Shown: piece by piece, positions 16,828 to 25,596 of the stretch
Position numbering within the stretch: position 1 is the stretch's first letter
Layout: every line of letters starts with the position of its first letter
NCBI RefSeq assembly: GCF_052113705.1
Contig: NZ_JBGQOG010000001.1
Span: 124,001 to 188,000 of the forward strand
Direction: 5' to 3'
DNA from: JBGQOG01 sp052113705
GTDB taxonomy: Bacteria > Pseudomonadota > Alphaproteobacteria > Rhodobacterales > Rhodobacteraceae
DNA: 64,000 bases
The notes under the pieces: model-generated
Database searches by the model: none
What the model was told of the DNA's origin: nothing
The model's input: only the letters and a program-made list of their open reading frames with translations
Made by a program: the position numbers and the translations under genes

Positions 16828-18103
16828 AGCGCAACGCCTCCACCGGGTTCATCCGCGCCGCACGCCGGGCCGGGAATATCGTGACAATCAGCGAGAGGCC
16901 CAGCGACAAGGCCACCGCCTTTGCCACGTCATAAAGCCGCAGATCGGCGGGCAGTTCATAGATGGCGCGCACCGAGGGGTCCCAGACATCACGCCCGTTC
17001 ACCCAACTCAGAAACGCCATGATATGCGAGATGTTCTCCGAAAAGGCCGCCCCCAGCGCAACACCTGCGATGGTGCCAATCACCCCGGTAAAGGCGCCAC
17101 AGAGGAAGAACACCCGCAGGATCGAGCCCTGCGTCAGCCCCATCGTGCGCAAAATCCCGATGTCGCGGCCCTTGTTCTTCACCAGCATGATCAGCCCGGA
17201 GGTGATGTTCATCGCCGCGATCAGCACGAGGACGGAGAGGATGACGAACATCACATTATCCTCCATGTCGAGCGCGCGCAAAAAGCTGCCCGAGGAATCC
17301 CGCCAGGACCAGAGCATGGTGCCCGCCCCGGTCTGCATCAGCGGCAGCGTCCAGTCATCGACCTTTTCGGGATCGCTGACCATCACCTCGATCTCATCCG
17401 CCCCGCCCTCGCGGTTGAAAAAGCTCTGCGCTTCGTCAAAGGGCATGTAAAGGCGCGTGCGGTCGATGTCATAGCGCCCGGCGGTGAAAATATAGGTGAC
17501 GGTATAGGCATTTACCCGCGGGCTGGTGCCAAAGGCGGTGCGCGCGCCATTCGGCGACATCACCCGCACCTTGTCGCCCAGGGTCACCCCAAGTTCGCGC
17601 GCAAGGCCCGAGCCGAGCGCGATCCCTTGCGGGAAATCGGCCAGTTCCCCCAGCGAGGTTTCGGGGTTCACCACGCGCGGGATGCTCGCCAGATCCGCGG
17701 GCGCGATGCCGTAAACCTCGGCCACATTCGAGCGGTCGTTATAGGTGACCATCACCTGCCCGCGGATCAGCGGCGCGGCGGCGGTCACCCCCGGCAAGGC
17801 GCGGATCTTGGCGGTGCGGTCCTCATAATCGGTCATCAGATTGGAGGTGGCGCCGTCGAGGGTGGTCTCGGCCGCTTTGTAGACGGTGATATGCGCGTTG
17901 GACCCCAGAATGGTGTCCACAAACTCCGCCCGGAACCCTGCCCGCACGGCCAAAGTGATGATCAGCGCGGCCACGCCCAGGGTGATGCCGATCAGGCTGA
18001 TCCAGGTCATCACGCTCACCCCGCCTTCGGCGCGGCGGGCGCGCAGATAGCGCCAGGCAATCAGGAATTCGAAACGGGAAAACGGCAGGGTTGCGCGGGC
18101 CAT
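16820..18103 (-). CDS. lolC: Lipoprotein-releasing ABC transporter permease (LolC/E type)
   Basis: About 427 residues. The N-terminus FEFLIAWRYLRARRAEGGVSVMTWISLIGI is characteristic of LolC/LolE, with TM1 at about residues 30-55. A large periplasmic domain (about 55-270) and three C-terminal helices with the FtsX-like motif KGRDIGILRTMGLTQGSILRVF and end IFPARRAARMNPVEALRYE follow. The start is uncertain: ATG 18103 is used, ATG 18112 is equally readable, and longer frames have no ribosome-binding site. Only one permease gene is present, so a homodimer, as usual in alphaproteobacteria, or a second copy elsewhere is expected. It works with LolD. Confidence 0.92.
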   Translation of the reverse strand: MARATLPFSRFEFLIAWRYLRARRAEGGVSVMTWISLIGITLGVAALIITLAVRAGFRAEFVDTILGSNAHITVYKAAETTLDGATSNLMTDYEDRTAKIRALPGVTAAAPLIRGQVMVTYNDRSNVAEVYGIAPADLASIPRVVNPETSLGELADFPQGIALGSGLARELGVTLGDKVRVMSPNGARTAFGTSPRVNAYTVTYIFTAGRYDIDRTRLYMPFDEAQSFFNREGGADEIEVMVSDPEKVDDWTLPLMQTGAGTMLWSWRDSSGSFLRALDMEDNVMFVILSVLVLIAAMNITSGLIMLVKNKGRDIGILRTMGLTQGSILRVFFLCGAFTGVIGTIAGVALGAAFSENISHIMAFLSWVNGRDVWDPSVRAIYELPADLRLYDVAKAVALSLGLSLIVTIFPARRAARMNPVEALRYE

Positions 18104-18244
18104 CGGGTCCATCCATGAGGTCGGGGGCAAACTGGAGCCCCGCCCCCCAAAGGTCAAGCGCGGCCCCGCCCCGATCACGCAATCCTCATCAAAAATGCAG
18201 TGTTTTCCGCCCGGTCACGCCGAAGGTTGCCCCGGTGGGGCGGG

Positions 18245-19381
18245 TCAGTTTTTCAACAGCGGTTCATAGCGCGCATCGGTCAGCGTTTTCAGGAAGGCCA
18301 CCAGCGCATCAATGCGCTGATCGTCGAGCGCGGGACCGTGTTCCAGCTCGGTCATCGACAAGGTGCCCGGCACTTCCGGCGCTGCCCAGGGCGCCCCGGT
18401 CTCGGGGTTGATCTGCCGGGCGGCGGCGCGGGAATTGTATTTGTTGTAGAACAGGACGACCGTGCGCAGATCGGTGAAGACGCCGTTGTGCATATAGGGG
18501 CCGGTCACCGCGACATTGCGCAGGCTGGGCACTTTGAACTTGCCGTCTTCAGCGGGGTCGGTGACGGCCGGATTTTCCAGCAGCCCGTGGTCGATGTGAT
18601 CCGCCATCCCATTCTCGGCCCGCGCGGCCCGGTTCGCGGGCACACCAATGTTGTGGTATTGATAGTTGGAAAAGGTCTCATCCCGGGCCAGAGGATCCGC
18701 CCGCAACTGGTGGCACATGTTGCAATTTGTAAACTGCTGCGAGAAGAACAGCACCCGGCCCAGCTCTTCCTCATCGCTGAGTTTCACCTCGCCGCGCAGG
18801 TAGCGGTCGTATTTCGAGGTGAAGGGCGCGAAAGTGTCGGTCTCTTCAAAGGCAGCAATCGCGCGGGTCATCGCCTCGTAATCCGCCTCGGGCGTGGTCG
18901 CCCCGGCGCGGTCCAGCATCAGCGCATAGCGCGGGTTCTCGCGCAGGCGGGCCGAGACGCTGGCCTTGTCGGGCATGGCCATTTCAATCGGGTTCAGCGG
19001 CGGTCCCCCGGCCTGCTCGGCCAATCCTGCGGCACGGCCATCGTGGAACTGGCCGCCACGCCATTTGCCATCCGGCGTTTTGCCAAAGGCGGGCGAAAAC
19101 CGCGCATAGGCGGCGCTCGGCGCGTTGCGGTCACCCAGCGACTGGCCATTGTCGCCCAGCGAGACGGCCCGTCCCGCAGCGGTTTCGCGCGGGTCGACAA
19201 AACCCGCGTTCGGATCATGGCAACTGGCACAGCTGAGCGTGCGGTTGGCCGAGAGCGCCGTGTCGAAAAACAGCGCCTCGCCCCAGGCGGCCGGGCTGTC
19301 ATAGGGCTGCGCGGTATCGGCCCCCCCCGGCAGCGCGAGGGCGGTCAGCAAAGCAGCGGACAAAAGGGGGGCGAAACGCAT
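18245..19381 (-). CDS. Di-heme cytochrome c peroxidase / MauG-family protein
   Basis: 378 residues with a signal peptide MRFAPLLSAALLTALALPGGA and two c-type heme motifs, CASCH (about residue 51) and CNMCH (about residue 217), each in its own domain. RNAPSAAYARFSPAFG and FKVPSLRNVAVTGPYMHNGVF are typical of CcpA/MauG proteins; the Met of PYMHNG is a candidate distal ligand. It reduces H2O2 with electrons from small cytochromes, or acts as a MauG-like oxidase (the family allows both). It sits between the DUF2937 gene and lolC on the same strand, separated by 61 and 141 bp, and is probably transcribed alone. Confidence 0.9.
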   Translation of the reverse strand: MRFAPLLSAALLTALALPGGADTAQPYDSPAAWGEALFFDTALSANRTLSCASCHDPNAGFVDPRETAAGRAVSLGDNGQSLGDRNAPSAAYARFSPAFGKTPDGKWRGGQFHDGRAAGLAEQAGGPPLNPIEMAMPDKASVSARLRENPRYALMLDRAGATTPEADYEAMTRAIAAFEETDTFAPFTSKYDRYLRGEVKLSDEEELGRVLFFSQQFTNCNMCHQLRADPLARDETFSNYQYHNIGVPANRAARAENGMADHIDHGLLENPAVTDPAEDGKFKVPSLRNVAVTGPYMHNGVFTDLRTVVLFYNKYNSRAAARQINPETGAPWAAPEVPGTLSMTELEHGPALDDQRIDALVAFLKTLTDARYEPLLKN

Positions 19382-19442
19382 GGCGCACCTGAGATTGGGG
19401 TTGCCCTGCCATATCCGATGGAAAAAATCGGGTAAAGCCCTG

Positions 19443-19928
19443 TCAGGCGTGGCGGCGAAAGGGTCGCAGGATCAGACCCAGCAAGAGGCTGATCAAGAGC
19501 CAACCCGCGGCCAGCCCGATCCCGCCCGCCATCAGCCCTTCGGGCGTGACCGGCACGGCGGGTTTGAAATCGTTCCAGGTGGCCTGAAAGGTCTCGGTGT
19601 CGCGGAAACGGTGCGGCAGGGCCAGACGCTCCAGCGGACCCGCCGCGCGCAGCAGGGTCAGGTCAGCGTCCACCCGGTGCAGCCGCTCAATCGTGCCGCG
19701 GATATCGGCCTGATGCGCCAGCTGGAACGGGCTGGCGGAGAGGTCAGACAGCGCCGCCTCGCGCGTGAGGCCATTTTCCGTCGCCGAAGCGTCAAAGGCC
19801 TGAACCACGGCGGCCAGCGCATCGCGCTGCCCGCCGAGACGTTGCAGATATTGCTGAGAAAATTCCGGGAATTGCGAGAGCGAAATCGCCCCCGCCAGCC
19901 CCCCGATAAATCCCAGCACGCCGCGCAT
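19443..19928 (-). CDS. DUF2937 membrane protein
   Basis: 161 residues with two hydrophobic segments, one at the N-terminus (GVLGFIGGLAGAISLSQFPEF) and one near the C-terminus (GLMAGGIGLAAGWLLISLLLGLIL), bracketing a helical domain (QRLGGQRDALAAVVQAFDA...). This is the DUF2937 pattern; function unknown. The ATG shares its A with the proS stop codon, so it is translationally coupled to proS; a GTG one codon earlier is possible. Confidence 0.8.
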   Translation of the reverse strand: MRGVLGFIGGLAGAISLSQFPEFSQQYLQRLGGQRDALAAVVQAFDASATENGLTREAALSDLSASPFQLAHQADIRGTIERLHRVDADLTLLRAAGPLERLALPHRFRDTETFQATWNDFKPAVPVTPEGLMAGGIGLAAGWLLISLLLGLILRPFRRHA

Positions 19929-21265
19929 CACAGATCCGCGTAGATCTGCGCGATGCGCTCAACGGCGGCCTCGGCCGACATCTCGACGCTTTCGCCCGTG
20001 CGGCGCGAGGTCAACTCGACGACATTATTGGCCAGACCGCGCGGGCCGACGGTGACCCGCCAGGGCAGACCGATCAGATCCATCGTCGCGAATTTCGCCC
20101 CTGCCCGCTCATCGCGGTCGTCATAGAGCGGCTCAAGCCCCTTGGCGACCAGCGCTTTATAGATCGCCTCGCAGGCGGAATCGGTGGCGGCATCGCCCTG
20201 TTTCAGGTTGACGATCCCGGCATGGAACGGGGTGACGCCCTCCGGCCAGATGATGCCCTTGTCGTCGTGATTGGCCTCGATCAGCGCGCCGAGAAGACGG
20301 CTGACGCCGATCCCGTGCGAGCCCATTTCCACCGGCACGCGGCTGCCATCCGGGGTAACCACGGTCGCACCCATCGCTTCGGAATATTTGGTGCCGAAGT
20401 AGAAGATCTGCCCGACTTCGATGCCACGGGCAACGCGACGGCGCTCCTCCGGGATCTCGTTGAACAGCGCCTCATCATGGGTTTCATCGGTGCGCGCATA
20501 GCGCGAGGTGAATTCCTCAAGGATGCTCTGACACTGCGCGCGGTCATCAAAATCGATCACGCGGTCGCCGAAGGTCAGATCGGTGACTTCGCTGTCATAG
20601 AAGACCTCGGATTCACCGGTTTCCGCCAGCACAAGGAATTCATGGGTATAGTCGCCGCCGATCGGGCCGCCATCGGCGCGCATCGGAATCGCTTGCAGGC
20701 CCATCCGCTCATAGGTGCGCAGATAGCTGACCAGATGCCGGTTATAGGCGTGCAGCGCATCTTCCTTGGTCAGGTCGAAAGTGTAGCCGTCTTTCATCAG
20801 GAATTCGCGGCCCCGCATCACGCCAAAGCGCGGACGCACCTCATCGCGGAATTTCCACTGGATGTGGTAAAGGGTCAGCGGCAGGTCCTTGTAGCTGTTC
20901 ACATGGCTGCGGAAGATGTCGGTGATCATCTCCTCATTGGTCGGGCCAAAGAGCATGTCGCGGTCATGCCGGTCCTTGATGCGCAGCATTTCCTGGCCGT
21001 AATCGTCATAGCGGCCGCTTTCGCGCCAGAGGTCCGCCGGTTGCAGCGTCGGCATCAGAAGCGGGATGTGACCGGCACGGATCTGCTCCTCATGCACGAT
21101 CTGCTCGATGCGCTTGAGCACTTTGTAGCCCATCGGCAGCCAGGAATAGATGCCCGCGGCTTGCTGTTTGATCATGCCCGCGCGCAGCATCAGCCGGTGG
21201 CTGACAATCTGCGCCTCGGCGGGGTTTTCTTTCAGCACGGGAAGAAAGTAGCGGGTCAGACGCAT
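19928..21265 (-). CDS. proS: Prolyl-tRNA synthetase
   Basis: A 445-residue class II aminoacyl-tRNA synthetase. Motif 1 is around AGIYSWLPMGYKVLKRIE, motif 2 is FRDEVRPRFGVMRGREFLMKDGYTFD and motif 3 is GSHGIGVSRLLGALIEAN, followed by a C-terminal anticodon-binding domain. Length and layout match the short alphaproteobacterial ProRS lacking the insertion editing domain of E. coli ProRS. It charges tRNA-Pro. It starts a short operon with the DUF2937 gene and is divergent from the AI-2E-family permease gene. Confidence 0.97.
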   Translation of the reverse strand: MRLTRYFLPVLKENPAEAQIVSHRLMLRAGMIKQQAAGIYSWLPMGYKVLKRIEQIVHEEQIRAGHIPLLMPTLQPADLWRESGRYDDYGQEMLRIKDRHDRDMLFGPTNEEMITDIFRSHVNSYKDLPLTLYHIQWKFRDEVRPRFGVMRGREFLMKDGYTFDLTKEDALHAYNRHLVSYLRTYERMGLQAIPMRADGGPIGGDYTHEFLVLAETGESEVFYDSEVTDLTFGDRVIDFDDRAQCQSILEEFTSRYARTDETHDEALFNEIPEERRRVARGIEVGQIFYFGTKYSEAMGATVVTPDGSRVPVEMGSHGIGVSRLLGALIEANHDDKGIIWPEGVTPFHAGIVNLKQGDAATDSACEAIYKALVAKGLEPLYDDRDERAGAKFATMDLIGLPWRVTVGPRGLANNVVELTSRRTGESVEMSAEAAVERIAQIYADL

Positions 21266-21459
21266 TGCGCGGGATCCTTTGGGTGTCGAGATTGCCTTTC
21301 GTCTAAGCGATCAAGGGGCTTGAGGCAAGCACTGCGCCAGCGCGGGCCCGCCGGATCTGTCCGCGACAGCCACAAAAGAGCCCGCCCGCGCGCCCCGGCA
21401 TCGGGTTGCGAATGCCGCCCGATTGGGCGATGGTGGCGCCAGTTTTCATGGGGGTAAGG

Positions 21460-22575
21460 ATGGCACTGCCAGTCCGGCATCAGCTGAGCTATTGGGGCAT
21501 CGCCGTCGTGGTGCTGCTGATCGTCCTTTGGGGCCTTGGCAATGTCCTGCTGCCCTTCCTCATGGGCGGGGCGATTGCCTATTTCATGGACCCTGTCGCC
21601 GACCGGCTTGAACGTCTGGGGCTGAGCCGCATTGCCGCCACCGCGCTGATCGCGCTCTTGGCCGCCGCGATCTTTGTGATTGCCGGTCTGGCCATTCTGC
21701 CCACCCTGATCCGGCAGTTGTCGCAGCTGGTGGCCACCGCCCCCGATATTGCCACCCGGCTGCAAAGCTTCCTCGAAAGCCATTTCCCCTCGATCATGGT
21801 CGAAGGTTCGGTCGTGCGCGACACTTTGGCCAGCCTTGGCGAGGCGATCAAGGCGCGGGGCGGCGAATTGGCGACCGGCCTCCTGTCCTCGGCGATTTCG
21901 GTGCTGAACGCGCTGATTTTCGTGGTCGTGGTGCCGGTGGTGGCGTTTTACATGCTGCTCGACTGGGACCGGATCGTGGCGCGGATCGACGGCTGGTTGC
22001 CGCGCGACCATGCCCCTACCATCCGCCATCTCGCGCGCGAGATTGACCGCGTGCTCTCGGGTTTCGTGCGCGGGCAGGTCTCGGTCTGTCTGATCCTCGG
22101 GGCGTTTTACGCCAGCACGCTGATGCTCGCAGGGCTGAACTTCGGCCTTGTGGTGGGCGCGATTGCGGGCGGGGTGACCTTCATTCCCTATGTCGGTGCG
22201 CTTTTGGGCGGGGTGCTGGCCATCGGGCTGGCGCTGTTTCAGTTCTGGGGCGACTGGGTGTCCATCGGCATCGTCGCCGGGATTTTTGCCGTTGGCCAGT
22301 TTCTGGAGGGCAATGTGATCACCCCGAAGCTGGTGGGCTCTTCCGTCGGGCTGCACCCTTTGTGGCTGATCTTTGCCCTTTCGGCCTTTGGCTCGATCTT
22401 TGGCTTTGTGGGCATGCTGGTCGCGGTGCCGGTGGCGGCGGTGATCGGCGTCCTGGTCCGTTTCGGACTGGACCAATATCTCGACAGCCGCCTCTATCAC
22501 GGGCTGGAAACGCCGGGGCTGATCCTGCCCGAGGGGGCGCATCCCCCCGCCACAGAGGGTCGTGAAACCCCGTGA
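21460..22575 (+). CDS. AI-2E transporter (PerM/TqsA) family permease
   Basis: About 371 residues with seven to eight transmembrane helices, first LSYWGIAVVVLLIVLWGLGNVLLPFLMGGAIAYFMDPVADRLE. The family's PYVGALLGG and LEGNVITPKLVGSSVGLHPLWLIFALSAFGSIFGFVGMLVAVPVAA blocks are present. Start ATG 21460 has GGGGG/AAGG upstream; ATG 21448 is an alternative. Known members export autoinducer-2 or act as Na+/H+ antiporters, so the substrate is open. The stop overlaps the GTG of hdaA, a pairing common in alphaproteobacteria. Confidence 0.9.
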   Translation: MALPVRHQLSYWGIAVVVLLIVLWGLGNVLLPFLMGGAIAYFMDPVADRLERLGLSRIAATALIALLAAAIFVIAGLAILPTLIRQLSQLVATAPDIATRLQSFLESHFPSIMVEGSVVRDTLASLGEAIKARGGELATGLLSSAISVLNALIFVVVVPVVAFYMLLDWDRIVARIDGWLPRDHAPTIRHLAREIDRVLSGFVRGQVSVCLILGAFYASTLMLAGLNFGLVVGAIAGGVTFIPYVGALLGGVLAIGLALFQFWGDWVSIGIVAGIFAVGQFLEGNVITPKLVGSSVGLHPLWLIFALSAFGSIFGFVGMLVAVPVAAVIGVLVRFGLDQYLDSRLYHGLETPGLILPEGAHPPATEGRETP

Positions 22576-23267
22576 GCGCGCAACAGCTGACGTTCAATCT
22601 GCCGGTGCGGGCGGCACTGGGGCGCGAGGATTTCTTCGTTGCCCCCTCGAACGCGCTGGCGCTGGCGACGCTGGATGCGCCGGAGGCCTGGCCTCTGGGC
22701 AAGCTGGTGCTGATCGGCCCGGAGGGTGCGGGCAAGACGCATCTGGCGCAGGTTTGGGCGGGGCCGCGCGCCGCCCCCGTCCGTGCCGCCGAAACGCTGA
22801 CCAATGCCGTGGTGCCGGAACTGGCCCGCGCCGGGGCGGTGGTGATCGAGGATGCGCATCGCGCCGCTGGCACCCCTGCGGCGGAAGAGGCGCTGTTTCA
22901 TTTGCACAATCTGATGGCCGAGGCGCGCGGCCTCTTGCTGATGACCGCCACCGCCGCGCCGCGCGATTGGGGGTTGGCGCTGCCCGATCTGGCCAGCCGG
23001 ATGCAGGCCGCCGCCACCGCCCGGATTGACGCGCCCGATGATGCTCTGCTGTCAGCCGTTCTGGTCAAACATTTCGCCGACCGGCAGCTGGTGGTGCCCG
23101 GCACGCTGATCCCCTGGCTGGTGGCGCGGATGGACCGCTCGATGGCCGCCGCCCGCGCCATTGTCGCCGCCCTCGATGCCCGCGCCTTGCAAAAGCGCGG
23201 GCCGATCACCCGCGCGCTCGCCGCTGAGGTGCTGGGACAGCTCGACCCGCCCGAGCCCGCGCCCTAG
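22572..23267 (+). CDS. hdaA: DnaA-related regulatory inactivator (HdaA-type)
   Basis: 231 residues from a GTG overlapping the previous stop (GTGA). The N-terminal QQLTFNLPV is a beta-clamp-binding motif as in Hda. The AAA+ core has a divergent Walker A GPEGAGKTH and Walker B VVIEDAHR, followed by helical lid sequence MDRSMAAARAIVAALDARAL. The DNA-binding domain IV of DnaA is absent. Known role: with the DNA-loaded clamp it stimulates DnaA-ATP hydrolysis and limits re-initiation. ppk and ppx follow on the same strand after 102 bp. Confidence 0.88.
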   Translation: MSAQQLTFNLPVRAALGREDFFVAPSNALALATLDAPEAWPLGKLVLIGPEGAGKTHLAQVWAGPRAAPVRAAETLTNAVVPELARAGAVVIEDAHRAAGTPAAEEALFHLHNLMAEARGLLLMTATAAPRDWGLALPDLASRMQAAATARIDAPDDALLSAVLVKHFADRQLVVPGTLIPWLVARMDRSMAAARAIVAALDARALQKRGPITRALAAEVLGQLDPPEPAP

Positions 23268-23369
23268 CGGCGGCGGAACGGCGCGCGCCACCCGCCACGG
23301 CTTTCTGGACAGCACAGCCCGAAAACCGCAGAATAGTTGAATACCCTTTGTCCGGACGATTAACCCCCT

Positions 23370-25535
23370 ATGACGCAAGCTGATTTCCTCAACGCCCCCT
23401 TCCCCAATGCGGTCTCGCTTCCCAAAGAGGTGACGCAGGGGCCCCAGCGTCTGTTCAACCGCGAGCTCAGCTGGCTCGCTTTCAACTGGCGCGTGGTGGA
23501 TGAGGCGCGCAACCCGCGGGTGCCGCTGCTGGAGCGGCTGCGCTTCCTGTCGATCTCGGCCACCAACCTTGATGAATTTTACACCGTCCGCGTGGCGGGG
23601 CTGCGCGAATTGGTGCGCGAGGGGAATTCCGCGATCAGCCAGGACGGGCTGACCCCGGCGCAGCAGCTGGTGCAGATTAACGCCGATGCCCGCCGGCTGA
23701 TGCAGACGCAACAGATCGTCTGGACCAAGCTGAAGCGCGAGATGGAGGCAGCGGGGATCACCATCCTCACCCGCTCGAAACTCACCGTCCGCGACAAGAC
23801 CTTTCTACGCGATCACTTCCTGAACAAGGTCTTCCCGGTGCTCTCGCCTTTGGCCATAGACCCGGCGCACCCGTTCCCCTTCATTCCCAACACCGGCTTT
23901 TGTCTGGCGCTGGCGCTGGAGCGCGCGACGGACGCGCGGCCGCTGAAGGCGCTCTTGCCGATCCCGCAGCAGATCGACCGCTTCATCCGCCTGCCGGGCG
24001 AAGCGCGGTTCCTGCCGATGGAAGAGCTGCTGCTCTTGCATCTGAACTCGCTCTTCCCCGGCTACAAGGACACCGGCCATTGCGCCTTCCGGGTGCTGCG
24101 CGACAGCGACCTTGAGGTCGAGGATGAGGCCGAAGATCTGGTGCGCGAGTTTGAAACCGCGCTGAAGCGCCGCCGCCGCGGGCAGGTGATCCGGATGAAA
24201 GTCACCGCCGGCGCGCCCGAGGGGCTGCGCAAGCTGGTGATGGAAGAACTCGACGTGTCGCCCGATGAGGTGATCGAGGTGCGCGGTCTGGTCGGCGTCG
24301 CGGATCTGAAGGAGCTGGTGCTGTCGTCGCGCCCCGATCTGCTCTGGCCGCCCTTCACCCCGCGGGTGCCCGAGCGGGTACAGGACCATGACGGCGACAT
24401 GTTCGCGGCCATCCGGCAAAAAGACATGCTGCTGCACCACCCCTATGAAACCTTCGACATGGTGATCCGCTTCCTCGATCAGGCGGCGCGCGATCCGAAC
24501 GTGCTGGCGATCAAGCAGACGCTCTACCGCACCAGCCGCGACAGCCCGATCGTCTCGGCGCTCTGCGAGGCGGCGGAAAGCGGCAAGTCGGTGACCGCCC
24601 TCGTCGAGCTGAAGGCGCGCTTTGACGAGGCCGCCAACATCCGCCAGTCGCGCAGGCTGGAGCGGGCGGGGGCGCATGTCGTCTATGGCTTCATCAACTA
24701 CAAGACCCACGCGAAAATCTCGACCGTGGTGCGGCGCGAGGGCGATCAGTTGGTGACCTATACCCATTACGGCACCGGCAATTACCACCCGATCACCGCG
24801 CGGATTTACACCGATCTGAGCTTTTTCACCTGCGATGCCGCTTTGGGCCGCGATGCGACCAAAGTGTTCAACTATCTCTCGGGCTATGTGCAACCCGAGG
24901 GGCTGGAGAACCTGTCGATTGCGCCGATTGATCTGAAATCCAACCTGATCAAGATGATCGGCGAGGAAGCGGAGCATGTCCGCGCCGGGCGCCCCGGCGA
25001 GATCTGGGCCAAGATGAACAGCCTGATCGACCCCGATGTCATCGACGCGCTTTATGCCGCCAGTCAGGCGGGGGTAAAGATCAACCTCGTGCTGCGCGGC
25101 ATCTGCGGGCTGCGCCCCGGCATCAAGGGACTGAGCGAGAACATCCGCGTCAAAAGCATCGTGGGCCGATTCCTTGAGCATTCGCGCATCGTGGTCTTTG
25201 GCAATGGCCACAATCTGCCCTCCAAGAAAGAGCGGGTGTTCATCTCCTCCGCCGACTGGATGGGGCGCAATCTGACGCGGCGGGTGGAGACGCTGATCGA
25301 GATCAACAACCCCACCGTCAAGGCGCAGATCGTCAGCCAGATCATGGCGGCGAACCTGGCCGATGAGGCGCAAAGCTGGATCCTGCAGCCCGATGGCCGC
25401 TACATCCGCTATCTGCCCGAGGACAAGCAGGATCTGTTCAACTGCCACCGTTTCTTCATGGAAAACCCCTCGCTTTCGGGCCGGGGTTCGGCCGGGGCGC
25501 GCGATGTGCCCGCCCTTGCCCACAGCCAAGACTGA
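23370..25535 (+). CDS. ppk: Polyphosphate kinase 1
   Basis: A 721-residue PPK1. N-domain LFNRELSWLAFNWRVVDEA with ATNLDEFYTVRVAGL; head domain LSPLAIDPAHPFPFIPN; two phospholipase-D-like catalytic domains with INYKTHAKISTVVRREG (phospho-accepting His) and THYGTGNYHPITARIYTD (second His), then the C-terminal NLTRRVETLIEI. It reversibly makes inorganic polyphosphate from ATP. No strong Shine-Dalgarno is visible at ATG 23370 (GGACGATTAACCCCCT precedes it). It precedes the exopolyphosphatase gene by 61 bp, so both directions of polyP metabolism are encoded together. Confidence 0.97.
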   Translation: MTQADFLNAPFPNAVSLPKEVTQGPQRLFNRELSWLAFNWRVVDEARNPRVPLLERLRFLSISATNLDEFYTVRVAGLRELVREGNSAISQDGLTPAQQLVQINADARRLMQTQQIVWTKLKREMEAAGITILTRSKLTVRDKTFLRDHFLNKVFPVLSPLAIDPAHPFPFIPNTGFCLALALERATDARPLKALLPIPQQIDRFIRLPGEARFLPMEELLLLHLNSLFPGYKDTGHCAFRVLRDSDLEVEDEAEDLVREFETALKRRRRGQVIRMKVTAGAPEGLRKLVMEELDVSPDEVIEVRGLVGVADLKELVLSSRPDLLWPPFTPRVPERVQDHDGDMFAAIRQKDMLLHHPYETFDMVIRFLDQAARDPNVLAIKQTLYRTSRDSPIVSALCEAAESGKSVTALVELKARFDEAANIRQSRRLERAGAHVVYGFINYKTHAKISTVVRREGDQLVTYTHYGTGNYHPITARIYTDLSFFTCDAALGRDATKVFNYLSGYVQPEGLENLSIAPIDLKSNLIKMIGEEAEHVRAGRPGEIWAKMNSLIDPDVIDALYAASQAGVKINLVLRGICGLRPGIKGLSENIRVKSIVGRFLEHSRIVVFGNGHNLPSKKERVFISSADWMGRNLTRRVETLIEINNPTVKAQIVSQIMAANLADEAQSWILQPDGRYIRYLPEDKQDLFNCHRFFMENPSLSGRGSAGARDVPALAHSQD

Positions 25536-25596
25536 CCCCGACGGCCCGCGCCGTTCCGGCGGCGGGCACCTTCTGAAAGACCAAAAGGACCCGCTG

